The translations under genes were made by a program, and so were the position numbers. Shown here piece by piece: positions 46,178 through 58,200 of a stretch of 64,000 nucleotides of DNA; position 1 is the stretch's first letter, and every line of letters starts with the position of its first letter. This stretch comes from Inonotus obliquus (taxonomy: Eukaryota > Basidiomycota > Agaricomycetes > Hymenochaetales > Hymenochaetaceae): positions 806,001 through 870,000 of the forward strand of contig JAJHTX010000012.1 of the NCBI GenBank assembly GCA_032164295.1, given 5' to 3'. The notes under the pieces are model-generated. The model searched no databases and was not told where the DNA came from. It saw nothing but the letters and a program-made list of their open reading frames with translations.

Positions 46178-48445
46178 TCAGTCCGCAGCTTCTACTGAGT
46201 CGCGGATGGTCTTAATGATCTCATCCGACCGCGGTGTCATCGTGTACTTGAACGGCTTGACATGCCTGAATGCATCGTGAGTCAACTTGCAAAATGAAGG
46301 TAGGCAGTAGAAATCACCTAATGAACTGAGAAGTATATTCAACTTTGGGAGTGATTGGACATCCATTCTCATCGACCGCCTTTGTTATATTGAAGGCAGC
46401 GAGTAGAGATGCAATGCTGATGAATATCTGCATAATGATATGTCAATAATGCTTCCCAGAGACCGAGGGGATCTCACTGCTTACAGAATTCTCAGCGAAA
46501 TCCATCCCCGGGCAAATACTTAGTAAGATCCACTATAAGGCACGTCCTGAGTCAACTTGCAGAGAAGAAATTCTTACCGTCTTCCGAATCCAAAAGCGAA
46601 TTTATTGATCTCCAATGGAGGTTCCTTCCCATCAGTCGCAATCCAGCGTTCCGGAATGAAGTCATCGGGATTCTCGTATAACTTCGGATCCTTTGTCATA
46701 GCCCTTAGATAATATTCAAAGGGGATGTTAAATGACTCGGAAAATGAGACGAACGTATCAACGTACCAGACGTTGGCAAATACTGTGGCACCAGCAGGTA
46801 TCAGATATCCATCATATTCATCGTCTTCTTCCAGGGAATGGGCGACACCTTGAAGTTGTTCAGTAATAACACACAGGAATGCGATGGTATCCATCATACC
46901 TAATGGTGCGACGCATTGCCATCTGAATCAAGCCGAGACTGCTCAGTTTGATGGTGATGGAATGTTGGCGAACACGTACCTCAAGCATTCCTTACACACA
47001 GCCTCAATGTACGGCAGACTTGGTCTGTCTGAAAATGACGGTAGATTGTTCTTCCCTATCACATTATCCAGTTCATCTTGCGCTTTGCGTTGAACTTCGG
47101 GATGTAATGTCATAGCGAGGAGGAACGTCTGCATGGTGGACACAGTCTATAACAGGAAGAATCAGCAAATCACGAAACGATTGGACAAGCGAAGCCCTAC
47201 GGTGTCAGAGGCACCTGGCAGTTATCGTCAGAACAGCATCATACAGTGCTTTGATATTTAGAGGTCGAACCTGCATACGTTGTCCCCGTAACCATTGAAA
47301 TCAATGCCTCGTCATTGATAACCGGATCACCGGTTGAGTAGGACTCCATAAGTTTGCTCATCATCGAAGGTTGAGATGACCAGTTTCGCTACGAAATATC
47401 GTGAATAATTCACCGCAGATCATACTTCATGAACAGCCAAGCTCACCAGCTTCTTCTTAGTTATTTCGTAAGGTGTCTTATACATACCCATTGAGCTTTG
47501 GTATCCCTTTTTCGCTATCTTCTGAAAAGTAGCTCCCGGGAACCAACAAGGCAAGTATCTCAACCAAGGAAATGCGTTCACTAGGAAGAAACCCTCTGCT
47601 GTGGTAAAGGCTTCCATGCCGTTCTCTGCGAGAGCGACAAGTGGATCATCTTTCTCCGCGGCTAATTACAAACGCATCAGATGAGGTCCGGAGCAGAGGA
47701 AGGAAAGATCGCGAACCCTTGTGTCCGTATGCGATCATGAGAATTGTTTCTCCAGCGGAACTGTTCATGAATGAGCCCGAGGCATCAGGAGGATAGAGAC
47801 TCGGAGCTCACTTACTGTCGAATAATCTCGAAGTAGTCATTCGGAGTCTTCAAAAGCTTTTCAAGCACCTTCTGAATCGACTGAGTCTGAATCTCGTAAT
47901 AGTCCTCTACTGCAGAAGGATTCATAAATCGATGCATCAACTGCCTCGACCTTCTGACTACATCTCCGTAAGACATCACAGCGGGAAACCAGCTCCTGAA
48001 TCCCATCCTGCGAGGTCAAGGGTATTATAAACATAGAGAGCGGGACAAACAATTCGAAGAACGTACAGCTCCATCATAACTATCCTGGGTCTCGAAGAAT
48101 ACTTTGCACCACGTTTCTCAAATAGCTCAACGGCAGCTTCGTATGAGTTCAGGAAAACGTATGAGGTACCTAATATATTGAGATAGACCACAGGTCCTAG
48201 CATCCACGGCTTCAGCCACCCGAACGGACAAGTCTTTGAAAATACATACCATAAGTCTCACCCCACCTCCGTGCTTCCTCCCACTGTTCAGTCTCCGGCA
48301 TATCAAGGACATTTCCGATCAAAGGCCATCCTTTCGGACCGGGTGGGAGAGGTGGCTTGTTGCGCTTTTGTCTCCATGAGTGCAACAAGCGCATGCAGAC
48401 AAGAGAACAGACGATTGCAGCCACATCAGTGAGATACGAGGACAT
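46178..48445 (-). CDS. Cytochrome P450 monooxygenase J
   Basis: Minus strand, 15-exon plan, uninterrupted. Start MSSYLTDVAAIVCSLVCMRL at ATG 48445; hinge PLPPGPKGWPLIGN. C-helix block is MSYGDVVRRSRQ. The I-helix micro-exon (about 47206-47219) encodes GASDT, K-helix ECLR is near 46980, and PERWIATDG follows. The haem motif is FGFGRRICPGMDFAENS, and the C-terminus is EAAD. A TATATATT box reads leftward at about 48514-48523. Exon 1 and intron 1 match I most closely (shared GACAAGTNTTTGAAAATACA). From the start of exon 3 leftward, the sequence, including introns and the exon 13 region, matches H almost base for base. That mosaic suggests gene conversion. ER-anchored haem monooxygenase by family; substrate unknown. 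Confidence 0.9.
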
Positions 48446-49090
48446 ATAGCAGGATACGATGGAAAGTGAAAGCGTTCAAGGAGTCAAGGAGACGAAGGCG
48501 CATACGAGTAGTTCAATATATAGTCACGAATAATTCTCTCCTGTCATAGAGTGACCGATTTGTGGGACGCGGGGAAGAATTCACGGATGGCATCACGATC
48601 GAGTCTTGCACCAATTGAACAAAGGGCAATAAGTCCAATTTCCATTTGACAAACTGCTCGTTCGAGTAATAACAGGACTGAGTTTGCGCATCACGGTGGT
48701 TGGAGCTTGAATTATAAATGGACTTTTGTTGGATCCTTTGATCGAGGACACGATCGACGATACAATAGGCGGGGAATTCCGTGGCTCCAAACCCGGATAC
48801 CCGGACGGGACCTGTCATTCAATTCCGTCTCTCATTATCGCATCTGTCCTTCCTTGCATTGGTGCGCTTCACCCAGTGGTGTAGAGACCATATTCGTGAA
48901 TGCCCTTCTCTCCTAGATGATTTCTAGACGTACCGCTCACCTTGGACGGTTGCATGCAAATTAGCTGAGGCATACTTCCCGAGCTCATTCCCTGCTCGAT
49001 AGGCATCAGAGTCAAGTGATTGTGCATTCGTAGATACCTGAGATGATCTTTGCATGCATGCAACTCGATTGGGAAAACCAGCTTAGGTAA
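48446..49090. repeat. Segmental duplicate, copy 1 (upstream of P450 J)
   Basis: The stretch from the J start through about 49080 recurs at about 51945-52580 upstream of truncated P450 K. Shared landmarks in order are: GTGGGACGCGGGGAAGAAT; GATCGAGTCTTGCACCAATT; TAATAACAGGACTGAGTTTG; CTTCCTTGCATTGGTGCGCTT; CTCCTAGATGA; GCATGCAAATTAGCTGAGG; and AAGTGATTGTGCATTCGTAG. No gene inside. It ends just before the promoter of the 613-aa gene. Confidence 0.85.
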
Positions 49091-49239
49091 TGCCGCATTG
49101 ATTGCGGCAATGTTCTGTATTCTCCTGCTGAGGGAAGATTATAAGAGAATGTGTGAGAGGTGTCCGAGGTGGACCACTTGCACCGGATGGGTGTTACTTT
49201 GAATGCATGTGTGACGGTCACTTTTGTCACTGTAAACAG

Positions 49240-51179
49240 ATGGCGACATCTGCATCTGAGACCACCGCCAATTTCTCTTCATCAACCACCAGCGTCTCTG
49301 ACTCAGCTTATTGCCCATATTGTCTTGTCATGGATGAACCTCCGACTGACAGTGAGTTATATACATTGACTATCTGACAGTATTTGTGTGGCTCAGCTGT
49401 GGCCGCTACGGATAATAACAACAACAACGGAATTATTAACACAGGCCAATCTGAAGCAAGCCCAGGATGTATGAAGGTATTCCTGAAGCAGTTAGACGCG
49501 CACTATCAGAGAACGTATTCGGCCGACATCGAGAAATTGAAGGAATCCCAGCGAAAGATGGAACGTCAACTGGAACGTTTTGCTGAAGTGGAGCGCGCAG
49601 TGGCTGGTGTAAGGTATCCTACATAACATTGTGGTCAATTCAGGCTGAGCATTTCTTCCAGGACGCATTTGCAATGGACAACGTTGTGTACCGTAATTTG
49701 TGCGACATTGCTATGTCAGCCATCTATAACGGGCTGTGTGCCGCATTCCTGCAGACACCTTTGGAAATGCTGCCACAACTGGTCCTATACCGACGGGGTA
49801 TAGTAGACTCGAAGGGTCAAGTGGACCGTATCAAATTTTGGAGCGCTATTCCGTACCTCTTTGAATTGCGTCAGTTGACAAGCCAGGATGGTCTGAACCA
49901 ATCAAGCATATATATCGATGCCATCAAGGAAATTAAATCAGGCAGTCTACAAGACATCATCACAGGAAAGCGGACGGCGATGCTATTTTACCTAGAATAC
50001 AATGCGCAGGTTACATCAGCAGAGGATCTTTCCAGTGCCATCCCCACCGCTGAAAATCTGGCACGTTTCCTCGGAAACATTCGCACTAGGGTTCGTCAGC
50101 AACTTGAGGTGAATCGGCAGGGTTTCGACGACGACACGGCTAGGTACGATCGGCTCGTGGAGGATGAGGAAATTCATCGGAAATCAGTGGATCATTACAC
50201 GCAGCAAGCAAATTCAAAGCGGAAGAAGTCGAAGCCAGTATTTGATGCTCAGCTATGGATTGATAGGTGTTCTATGGAGATGAGCAGTTGTCCCCCGGAT
50301 ACGGAGCCAAGCGAAAAAACAAGTGATTACGACCGGCTCGTGACTTTGGCAAAACACACCATAGGTTTCAAATTGTTGCCCGCGATGAGGAAAGCAACGG
50401 GGTTGAAGAAGACCCTCGATTCGTTAAAGACGAAGTTGGTTCGCCTGGACAATTCCCTGTACTTTATCACAATTGCTTATCGGCTGGTCCGTGATGACGA
50501 AGTCGCGTCGCTGTTAACCGACGAGAATGGCGAAATTTGGGACAAACTCAGAAGTTACGGCAATGCAGCAGCCCAACCAGTGTATTACCGACCGAGAACT
50601 CAAGCCGGCGTCGAACGCCTTGACAACAGGAATGACTTAGAGGAACACGAACGAAACTTGCTACACAAAATGCGGTCGATATTGTCGACAGAACCTCCTA
50701 GTTTTATCCGCGATCTCGAATTCCGGCCTGAGAATTATAGGCGCAAGTTCGCACCAAACGTACAGGGCGTGTTCCAGATGCTGCCCGAACAGGAGGCGCA
50801 ATTCTTCACGTCATCTGGAGCACGCGATCGCGGGTTCCCGAACACTATGTTTCAAAACACTGACCAACGACCTGACTCTCCGGTATGGCCGCGTTTGTTT
50901 TCGACGCCGCAAGGAGGTTTTTCTACTAGCGCACAAGTCGAACGTGTCAACCCAGGAGGAGATATCGCTTCTGAGTCTTCACGTAGCCCACGTCGTCCAC
51001 GTAGCCCTCCAAGTCGTCCACCATCTGGGTTTAGTCCTATCATCTCTCCGACCCCAGATTTACCCGCACACGTTCCCTTGGTTCGTCCCGTTTCTTTTGG
51101 CACAGTCTCATTTTCTGAAGAAGATAAGGGGTTTTCCACCGTATCTTCCGTATCTTCGGAGGATAATACACATGCCTAA
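49240..51179 (+). CDS. Unrecognised 613-aa protein
   Basis: Three exons, 49240-49351, 49397-49608 and 49662-51179, join in frame to 613 aa (introns 45 and 53 bp). It has no signal peptide or membrane helix. The N-terminus is Ser/Thr-rich with one CPYC motif, followed by NNNNN and a charged coiled-coil-like helix (about residues 75-105, KLKESQRKMERQLERFAEVE). The middle (about 110-480) is mostly helical-looking, with many charged residues. The tail after about 510 is Pro/Ser/Arg-rich and disordered (SRSPRRPRSPPSRPPSG). No known family or catalytic motif is recognised. A TATAAGAG lies at about 49141-49148. Codon use and clean splicing argue for a real gene. It sits between the two copies of a P450-linked duplication, with the truncated P450 K starting about 105 bp past its stop, so it may have arrived with the rearrangement. 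Confidence 0.7.
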
Positions 51180-51284
51180 GCATGACGTTCGCACTGACGC
51201 TTTGAGCCATGGTTGCTCCAGATATTCTATATACGACAAGTTGAAATTAACTGCTGACGGCTTGAAAATTGAACGTACTGGTAG

Positions 51285-51944
51285 AATCAGTGAAATATAC
51301 GAGTCCACTGACTATCGAATAAGCTCGTGATAACCATCTGGATTCCTCAGCAGTCTTTCCAGCATCTTCGGAGCCGATTGGGTTTGAAGTTCGTGATAAT
51401 CCTCCACTGCGGAGGGACTCATAAACCGATGGATTAATCGCCTCGACCTTCTGACTCTCCGTAGGGCATCACAACAGGCAACCAGCTTGCGAAGCCCATT
51501 CTGCTCGGCCAAAAGAATCAGAAACGTGGAGAGCGGTGCAAATAGTTTGAAGAACATTCAGCTCCATCATAATCCTGGATCTCGAAGATTACTTTGCACC
51601 ACGTTTTGCACCACGTTTCTCAAATAACTCAACGGCAGCTCCATATGAGTTCAGAAATATGTATGAGGTACCAAATATGTTGAAATAGACCCCCTCCAGT
51701 ATCCCCGGCTTCAGCCACCCGACCGGATAAGTTTTTGAAAATACATACCATAAGTCTCACCCCACCTCCAACCTTCTTCCCATTGGTCAGTCTCCGACAT
51801 ATCAAGGACATTTCCGATCAAAGGCCATCCTTTCGGACCGGGTAGGAGAGACGGCTTGTTGCGCTTTTGTCGCCATGAGTGCAACAACCGCATGGAGACA
51901 AGAGAACAGATGATCGCAGCCACGTCAGTGAGATACGAGGGCAT
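51285..51944 (-). pseudogene. Truncated P450 pseudogene K
   Basis: Only exons 1-3 of an H/I/J-type P450 remain: MPSYLTDVAAIICSLVSMRL (ATG 51944), hinge and LIGNVLDMSETDQWEE; exon 2 with FNIFGTSYIFLNSYGAAVE; and exon 3 ending HELIR near 51315. Homology to gene I's intron 3 stops at about 51285 (CAGTGAA), and the remaining 12 exons are absent. Exon 2 carries a 12-bp tandem duplication (TTGCACCACGTT). Exon 3 has a 4-bp loss in the GACTACATCTCC stretch that shifts frame before the conserved PYGD. It cannot encode a P450. It retains the full upstream spacer, duplicated from the J region. Confidence 0.88.
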
Positions 51945-52600
51945 GGCAAGATGCGAAGAAAACTGATGCGAAGAAAGTGGAGGCGAACAAGGAGACGAAG
52001 GCGCATACAAGTAATTCAATACATAGGCGCATATACTTGTCTCCTGTCGTTGAGTGACCTATTTGTGGGACGCGGGGAAGAATGCACGGATGGCATCACG
52101 ATCGAGTCTTGCACCAATTGAACAAAGGGCATTAATTCCAATTTCCATTTGACAAACTGCTCGTTCGAGTAATAACAGGACTGAGTTTGCGCATCACAGT
52201 GGTTGGAGCTTGAATTATAGAAGGACTTTTGTTTGTTGGATCCTTCGATCGAGGACACGATCGACGATACGATAGGCGCGACTCCATACCCGGACGGGGC
52301 CTGCCATTCAATTTCAATTCCGCCTCTCATTGTCGCATCTCAGATCTGTCCTTCCTTGCATTGGTGCGCTTTACCCAGTAGTGTAGAGACCAGACTTATA
52401 AATGCTCTTCTCTCCTAGATGACTTCTGGATGTACCGCTCGCCTCGGACGATTGCATGCAAATTAGCTGAGGCTGAGGTATGCTTCCCGAGATCATCCCC
52501 TGCTCGATAGACATTAGAGTCAAGTGATTGTGCATTCGTAGATACCTGAGACGATTTTTTCATGCAACTCGATTGAGAAAACATTTGTTATAGATTATTC
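51945..52600. repeat. Segmental duplicate, copy 2 (upstream of P450 K)
   Basis: Counterpart of 48446-49090, with the same order of shared blocks and small indels (for example GTTTGTTGGATCC versus GTTGGATCC). Beyond about 52580 the two copies diverge: here it continues into the LINE target spacer, there into the promoter of the 613-aa gene. Confidence 0.85.
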
Positions 52601-52900
52601 TTCGGCGCGCTCGTCTACTCGCCAGAGCTTCTGTGGCGGTCGCGATGAAGAGTATAGTGACATTCCACGATCCAGCTGAAAATCGATAACAAATTGTCAG
52701 TCGTGGTACGGGGCAAGTACTATGGCATGAACACGGAATCTAACTTACAAAAGTTCAGTATCAGAAAAGGAAATCAATAAGCTGCTGACGACTGAGTAAA
52801 CGGGCACGTGGATCTCACTGTAGACATGGAATTTGATTTATTAATATGTCACGCGCTCTTAGTGCGAGTCAGAGTTATGACTCCTCTCTCTTTGACCACC

Positions 52901-55204
52901 ATGTCTGATAATGGCGAGTCACGTAGTTTGAGATCTGTAACAAGAGGTGGAGTGAAACGCATTCAGGCAGCATTGTCAAGCAAAGGGCCACCCCCTGCGC
53001 CACCAAAACCCGCCATCGGCCGTGTTTCCCAGTCCGTGGGCGCATCGTCGTTCGTCCCAGACCCTGCTTTGGTAAGGTCTCAGATGTCCCAGGCGTCCCT
53101 AGAGGACTTGAGGGCACGCACAGCGGACTCAGGGTGGGACGGCCACACCACCGGCCAGTGGACAGTACCCACCGGCCATAGCGTTGACACAGCAGTGGCA
53201 GACGCCCTCAACGAACAAGATGCCCAGGCAAAACGCGTGGGTAAGCGCAAGGCATCTCAGGAGGCGGATAAGGAGATGACTCCCCTGGAGAAGAAATCGT
53301 GGGATGAACAAATGGAGGTGGAAAGCGTTTACGACGCACGGCACGCCTACGCTGTTACGTATGATTACGTGGGGGGCGTGTTTGACCGTATGGAGAAAGA
53401 ACTCCAGGTCCCAGAGATGGTTGCCGAGTCAGTCGGCTCCCAGCCGGGTTCGCCGGCACACAACTACGAGCAGATGGGATACACGCTCGGCAAGGTAACG
53501 GCCATGCTCTTCTCGGCCATTTCTCAGTCGCACGAAGACGGCCCGTTTGAGAATAATGACGTCATGGACCGTTTCCAGTGGGGCTTCTCGAACGGTTATA
53601 ACAAGGACACCCTGTATCCGGGTTCTTTTGCAGACGGCTTACGTCATCTTGCTAGCGACTGCGCGCTTACTCCGGCGGTCTATCCCACACATGGTACGGA
53701 CGCCGATCCGCAACTATATGCCATCCTTGACCGCCTGAAGCTGATAGGGGAGGAACAGACACTAGCGAACCGGCGGGCGCGGGAGGAGGCCACGGAGAAC
53801 AGAAAGCAGTTGGCCGTTTTGGGAGAGCGGATGAGGAAGGTAGAGCAGGGACGTCTGCCGGGTCCCGTCCACCAGACGACCGCAGAGGGCCAAGGGCTCC
53901 AGGCGTCTAGGTGGGCACAACCCCCCGCTGCGCAGGGTGCTGCCCCGGGAGGTGGACAGCATAAAGCACCCCAGGATGCAACCCCTAGTCGATGCCCAGG
54001 TGTGCAGGTAGTAGCCCCTGGTGCGCAGGTTGCACATAATACTACCCACAAACCGATGGCACCGAAGGGCGCCAGAAATGCCGGGAAGGCTCCGGCGGCC
54101 CCTCAGGAGGTCATCGACGTGGACGCGATTAACTCGTCCAATGAGGCGAAGGGAATTCCGGACCGCTACATCCGGTATGTCCCTGCCGCTCCAGCGCCGG
54201 CACCATTCGTCCAGGTCACGCGGAAGAACGCGGGTAACCATACGTACGCACAAGCGGCGGGCCAGCAGGGAGCTGGTCCGAACAGAGCGGCGCCTAAGAA
54301 GAGGAAGACCACGATAAACGATATTTGTTTACGTAAGGCGAAGTTCGCCACCTCGCTTGGGTTTACAATTAAACCGCGTCCTTCTCTGTCACGTGAGGAA
54401 GCATACGTCATGGCTCGGGCGACCCGGCCGACCCCTAAGAAAGGCGGGCCTTTGGTGGTTCGTAAGACGAGCTGGACCCTGAAAGGGTTACTCGTCGTGG
54501 ACGTTGACGCACGCCCGGATGCGACGGACGTGGGTGCGGAATGGGCAGAGGCCATGCAGGCTAAGCTCCGGATCACTTCGGACACGATGACATCGGTGGA
54601 ATTCACTCCATTCACGGAGTCGTTCCAATTCATAGTCCCGAGATTCCCGATTATAAACCCCACGACCAAGCAGATCCACACCCCTGCGGAAATCATGGCC
54701 AAGCTCCGCCTCTCAAATGCGGTCTTCACGGAGTTTCCGTTCACGGAGGCCTCGCACTTTATGGGCCAGCCGATGACGTTGCAAGAGCTGGTCACCCGTA
54801 ACTGGTCGGCCACAGCGGCGATCATGGTCGCGGTATCTCACCCGCTCAAAGCCCAGGAGGCGATCTTCCACAACAATGGAATAGTGCGCCGGTCGATCCG
54901 ATACTATGGACGAAACCAGTACGCGGTGGAACCAAAGGCGTGGACGGGTCCCATCCAATGCAAGAAGTGTTACCGCTATAGACACAGCGACCAAGATTGC
55001 ACGGAGCTGTATAGGTGTGCTAGATGCGCTGAACCGCACCAAACAGAGCTATGCGAAAACAAATGCGCTGATTGCGCAGATGTTGCGTCATGCGCACACG
55101 TTGTCAAATGCGCAAACTGCCGAGGCGTGCACCGGGTGGACTACCCGAACTGTCCAAAGAAGCCTACGAATAATAGGCGATCTTCTTCCCCTCCCACTTA
55201 TTAA
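52901..55204 (+). CDS. LINE ORF1, gag-like nucleic-acid-binding protein
   Basis: 767 aa from MSDNGESRSLRSV. The first ATG inside the element is used; an in-frame ATG at 52808 lies in host DNA upstream of the target duplication and is rejected. The N-terminal half is Ala/Pro/Gln-rich and largely disordered, with a short NLS-like basic run (KRKAS, later KKRKT). The region of about residues 480-680 is more ordered. The C-terminus bears zinc knuckles: CKKCYRYRHSDQDC (about 687-700, canonical CX2CX4HX4C), then CARCAEPHQTELC and CANCRGVHRVDYPNC variants. Expected role: binding element RNA in a ribonucleoprotein. Its stop overlaps the ORF2 start as TAATG (55202-55206), which suggests stop-restart translation. 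Confidence 0.9.
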   Translation: MSDNGESRSLRSVTRGGVKRIQAALSSKGPPPAPPKPAIGRVSQSVGASSFVPDPALVRSQMSQASLEDLRARTADSGWDGHTTGQWTVPTGHSVDTAVADALNEQDAQAKRVGKRKASQEADKEMTPLEKKSWDEQMEVESVYDARHAYAVTYDYVGGVFDRMEKELQVPEMVAESVGSQPGSPAHNYEQMGYTLGKVTAMLFSAISQSHEDGPFENNDVMDRFQWGFSNGYNKDTLYPGSFADGLRHLASDCALTPAVYPTHGTDADPQLYAILDRLKLIGEEQTLANRRAREEATENRKQLAVLGERMRKVEQGRLPGPVHQTTAEGQGLQASRWAQPPAAQGAAPGGGQHKAPQDATPSRCPGVQVVAPGAQVAHNTTHKPMAPKGARNAGKAPAAPQEVIDVDAINSSNEAKGIPDRYIRYVPAAPAPAPFVQVTRKNAGNHTYAQAAGQQGAGPNRAAPKKRKTTINDICLRKAKFATSLGFTIKPRPSLSREEAYVMARATRPTPKKGGPLVVRKTSWTLKGLLVVDVDARPDATDVGAEWAEAMQAKLRITSDTMTSVEFTPFTESFQFIVPRFPIINPTTKQIHTPAEIMAKLRLSNAVFTEFPFTEASHFMGQPMTLQELVTRNWSATAAIMVAVSHPLKAQEAIFHNNGIVRRSIRYYGRNQYAVEPKAWTGPIQCKKCYRYRHSDQDCTELYRCARCAEPHQTELCENKCADCADVASCAHVVKCANCRGVHRVDYPNCPKKPTNNRRSSSPPTY

Positions 55205-58200
55205 TGAAGGGAGAACTCAAGATTGTTTCCTATAACGCGGGTCGTTCCAGCATGGCTTTATTTATGGCTCAACATCTATTACAGGAAACACATTTTTCAG
55301 CGTGGGATTTGGACATCTGGTGTATCCAGGAGATACCCCGATTTACAGTGGGAATTGCACGTACGACAGGGGAGCGGGAGGTGGCTGACACAGGCGCGCC
55401 TTTATTTGAGGGACATACTGTGATCTTAGCGAAGGGACAGGACCCGTGGGTGGGCATCGCAATCCCGAAGGGGATACGGTGGTCGCAGCATGACGACGTG
55501 CCAGACGACACGATGGTACATGCGGAGATAACTGTGGGCGAGGGGAACCTGCATATTTTCTCTGTATATTGTCCTCACACCACACATCGAACAACGTGGG
55601 GCGCGACTTCTGCGCGGTTCCGAAGAGGCTTCCCGGAGGGCTCTATCATCGCGGGCGACTTCAATGCAAGTTCGTACTGGTCAACTGCACCAAGTAACGG
55701 GCGCAACAACATAGAACGCGCAGGGTTCTTCACCGAATGGTTAGATGATCATCCGGCGTTTACATACGCAGATGACCCTGATGCGGTCACGTGCCACGGA
55801 GAGCGTCCTGGAACAGGAGCTCACCCGGATGCCTTGTTATTCACGCCGGCATCCCTACCTGACCTACGTCAAACGTGGAAGACTCACCCTCACATAGTCA
55901 AGAAAGGCCACCACTGTATTATCATGGCGGACCTATCTAATTGGAGCAATCATGCCAGCCTTGAGCACATGGGCATTCCAAATGACAAGGCGGAAGCATG
56001 GGCAGCAGAGTTAGAGTATGCTGTCCCCCCAGGATTCTGGAATAGCCAACCTACGAGCGAACAAGCTGTGTTGGCGTGGTTCACCCAACTCTTTACGAGC
56101 GCAAGGACGGCCACTAGCTGCCTTACGTATGAAACGGTCTCGCAGCGCAAGGAGAGGTGGTGGGACGAGGAATGTGACCGCAGGGTGGAGGAAGGCGTGC
56201 CGGACCTGTTATACTGGTTGCGAAACCGGAGGTGGATGTGGTACCATACACGCCGGAATGAAGCAGGCAATGTTACGCCATGGAAGTTTCACAAGAGTGG
56301 ATTACCAAGACGTCAGGTCAATATCCCCACGTTAACATCTCCTTTTCGAGCGGTTCGGCACGTAGAAATAGTGGAAGTGTTCAGACAGCACTATTTCCCT
56401 GCTCGAAACATAGTGGTAAATGAAGAGGAACACCTCACGTCGCAGGAACAACAGCGATCATTTTCAGAGAGCGAGGTTCTATCAGCGCTTAAGGGAATTC
56501 CACCGAATAGCGCCCCAGGTCCTTCAGGGATGACGCTCCAGGCAATAAGCCCGGCAGTCCGAAGACATGTGGGATGCTTCGTCAGCATGTTCAACGTGCT
56601 CGTCCAGTACGAGACATATCTGGCAGAGTTTAAGCGCGCCATCGTAGCAATGGTTCGCAAACCGAAACCCTACCCCCTGGATTCTCCAAGAGCATACAGA
56701 CCAATATGCGTAGAGGAAGTTCTGGCGAAACTGCTCGAACGAGTTATCGCGGAACGACTGCAAGCACTGGTCTACCGACACCCTGCGTTTGATCGTCGAC
56801 AATATGGCGGCAGACGTGGCTCATCGGTTATGACAGCATGGCATGCTCTAATGGCTCAGACAAGGGACCCGGCGGCACATTACACAGTTGTCGGCTTTGA
56901 CGTTCAAGGATACTTTGATTACATAGAACCAGCTCATCTGCGGAGGGGGCTAGACCTTGTGGGAACTCCGAAGGCCCTCAACAACACCATCATGCAGTTC
57001 ATGAAACAGCGCACGATCGCTTTCTCGTTCAATGGCCAGCGATCTCAGTGGATGCAGAAGCCGGACGCAGGTGTCCCTCAGGGATCGCCCATGTCGCCGG
57101 CACTGGCAAACATTGCGGCAAACACGGCAATACGGAACTTGCAGGATCGCTCCCTCATGTTTTACATGGACGACGGTCTCTTACTCACCAAGGGAAACAA
57201 TGCGTTCGCAGTGGCTAGGGAGACCCAGAATGGGATGCAACAGGTCAACGATGCACTCGCGCACATCGGCCTGAAGATAGATCGGGCTTCTATACAAGGT
57301 GTAGCACTAGGCAGGAGTCGTCAGCGTGCGGGTGGTAGGGTAACTGCTTCTGCTCCAATCAACATTGACAACGAGAGAGTCGAATGGGCTAAGCCAGTCA
57401 TCAAGTGGCTAGGCATTGAAATGACGGATTACCGAGGTTTTCGTCCTCATGTTCGGTCGCGATTGAATGCCACGAGACATACGTGGAACGCTCTCCGATG
57501 GTTAACCATGCGCGCCACAGGGCTTCGCCTCAAAGCGATGCGAAGGTACTACCAAAACATCCTCGTCCCGGTCATGACGTGGGGAGCACCCATCTGGATG
57601 ACACAGCAACTGGAACTTGTAACCGAGTTTGACGGAATACATCGACGAGCTTTATGTGACCTGGGCTCATGGCTACCTTTCACGCGCACAGACATTATGG
57701 AAGCACTTGCAGGAGTGCCCCCAATAACGCTGAACATCGCTTACATAGCGGAGACGCAAAATGCAGTAATAGACGCGCAGCGCCTAGGGTCCCCACCTAT
57801 CCCAGAGGATTACATGCGGGGAATAGTCCAGCGGCCCATGGTCCCTATGCTGCCCTTCCCAAGGGCAGAATATCGCGCGGTCTGGCAGCGAATGACCGCG
57901 AAAGTAGCTGAAATGGCTCCCCAGGGATTTCCACCTCAGGTGTGGATATACTCGTCTCCCCAGCCGCGGAGGGCGGAAGTTTGGACGGTAGTAGGTGGGG
58001 AGATGATGGAAAAACAGGTTGCTTACGAGGCAACGGAGGATATGGACCAGTTTTGTTTGATTCTGGTTTCATTGGTTAAATTTCTTTACGGGCATTTAGC
58101 CCGACCTTTCATTGATTTCGGTTTTCGTATTGAGGTTCCGGTTTTTATACCTATAGAATTTCGAGCGGACTTGATCTCCCCAGTTCCTTCATCGCTTGCG

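Noticed and set aside
52808..52900. In-frame N-terminal extension of LINE ORF1
   Set aside because: The ATG at 52808 is host DNA upstream of the target duplication; the element's own ATG is at 52901.
54166..54825. 219-codon minus-strand ORF antisense to LINE ORF1
   Set aside because: Shadow of the GC-rich ORF1 coding sequence; no independent features.
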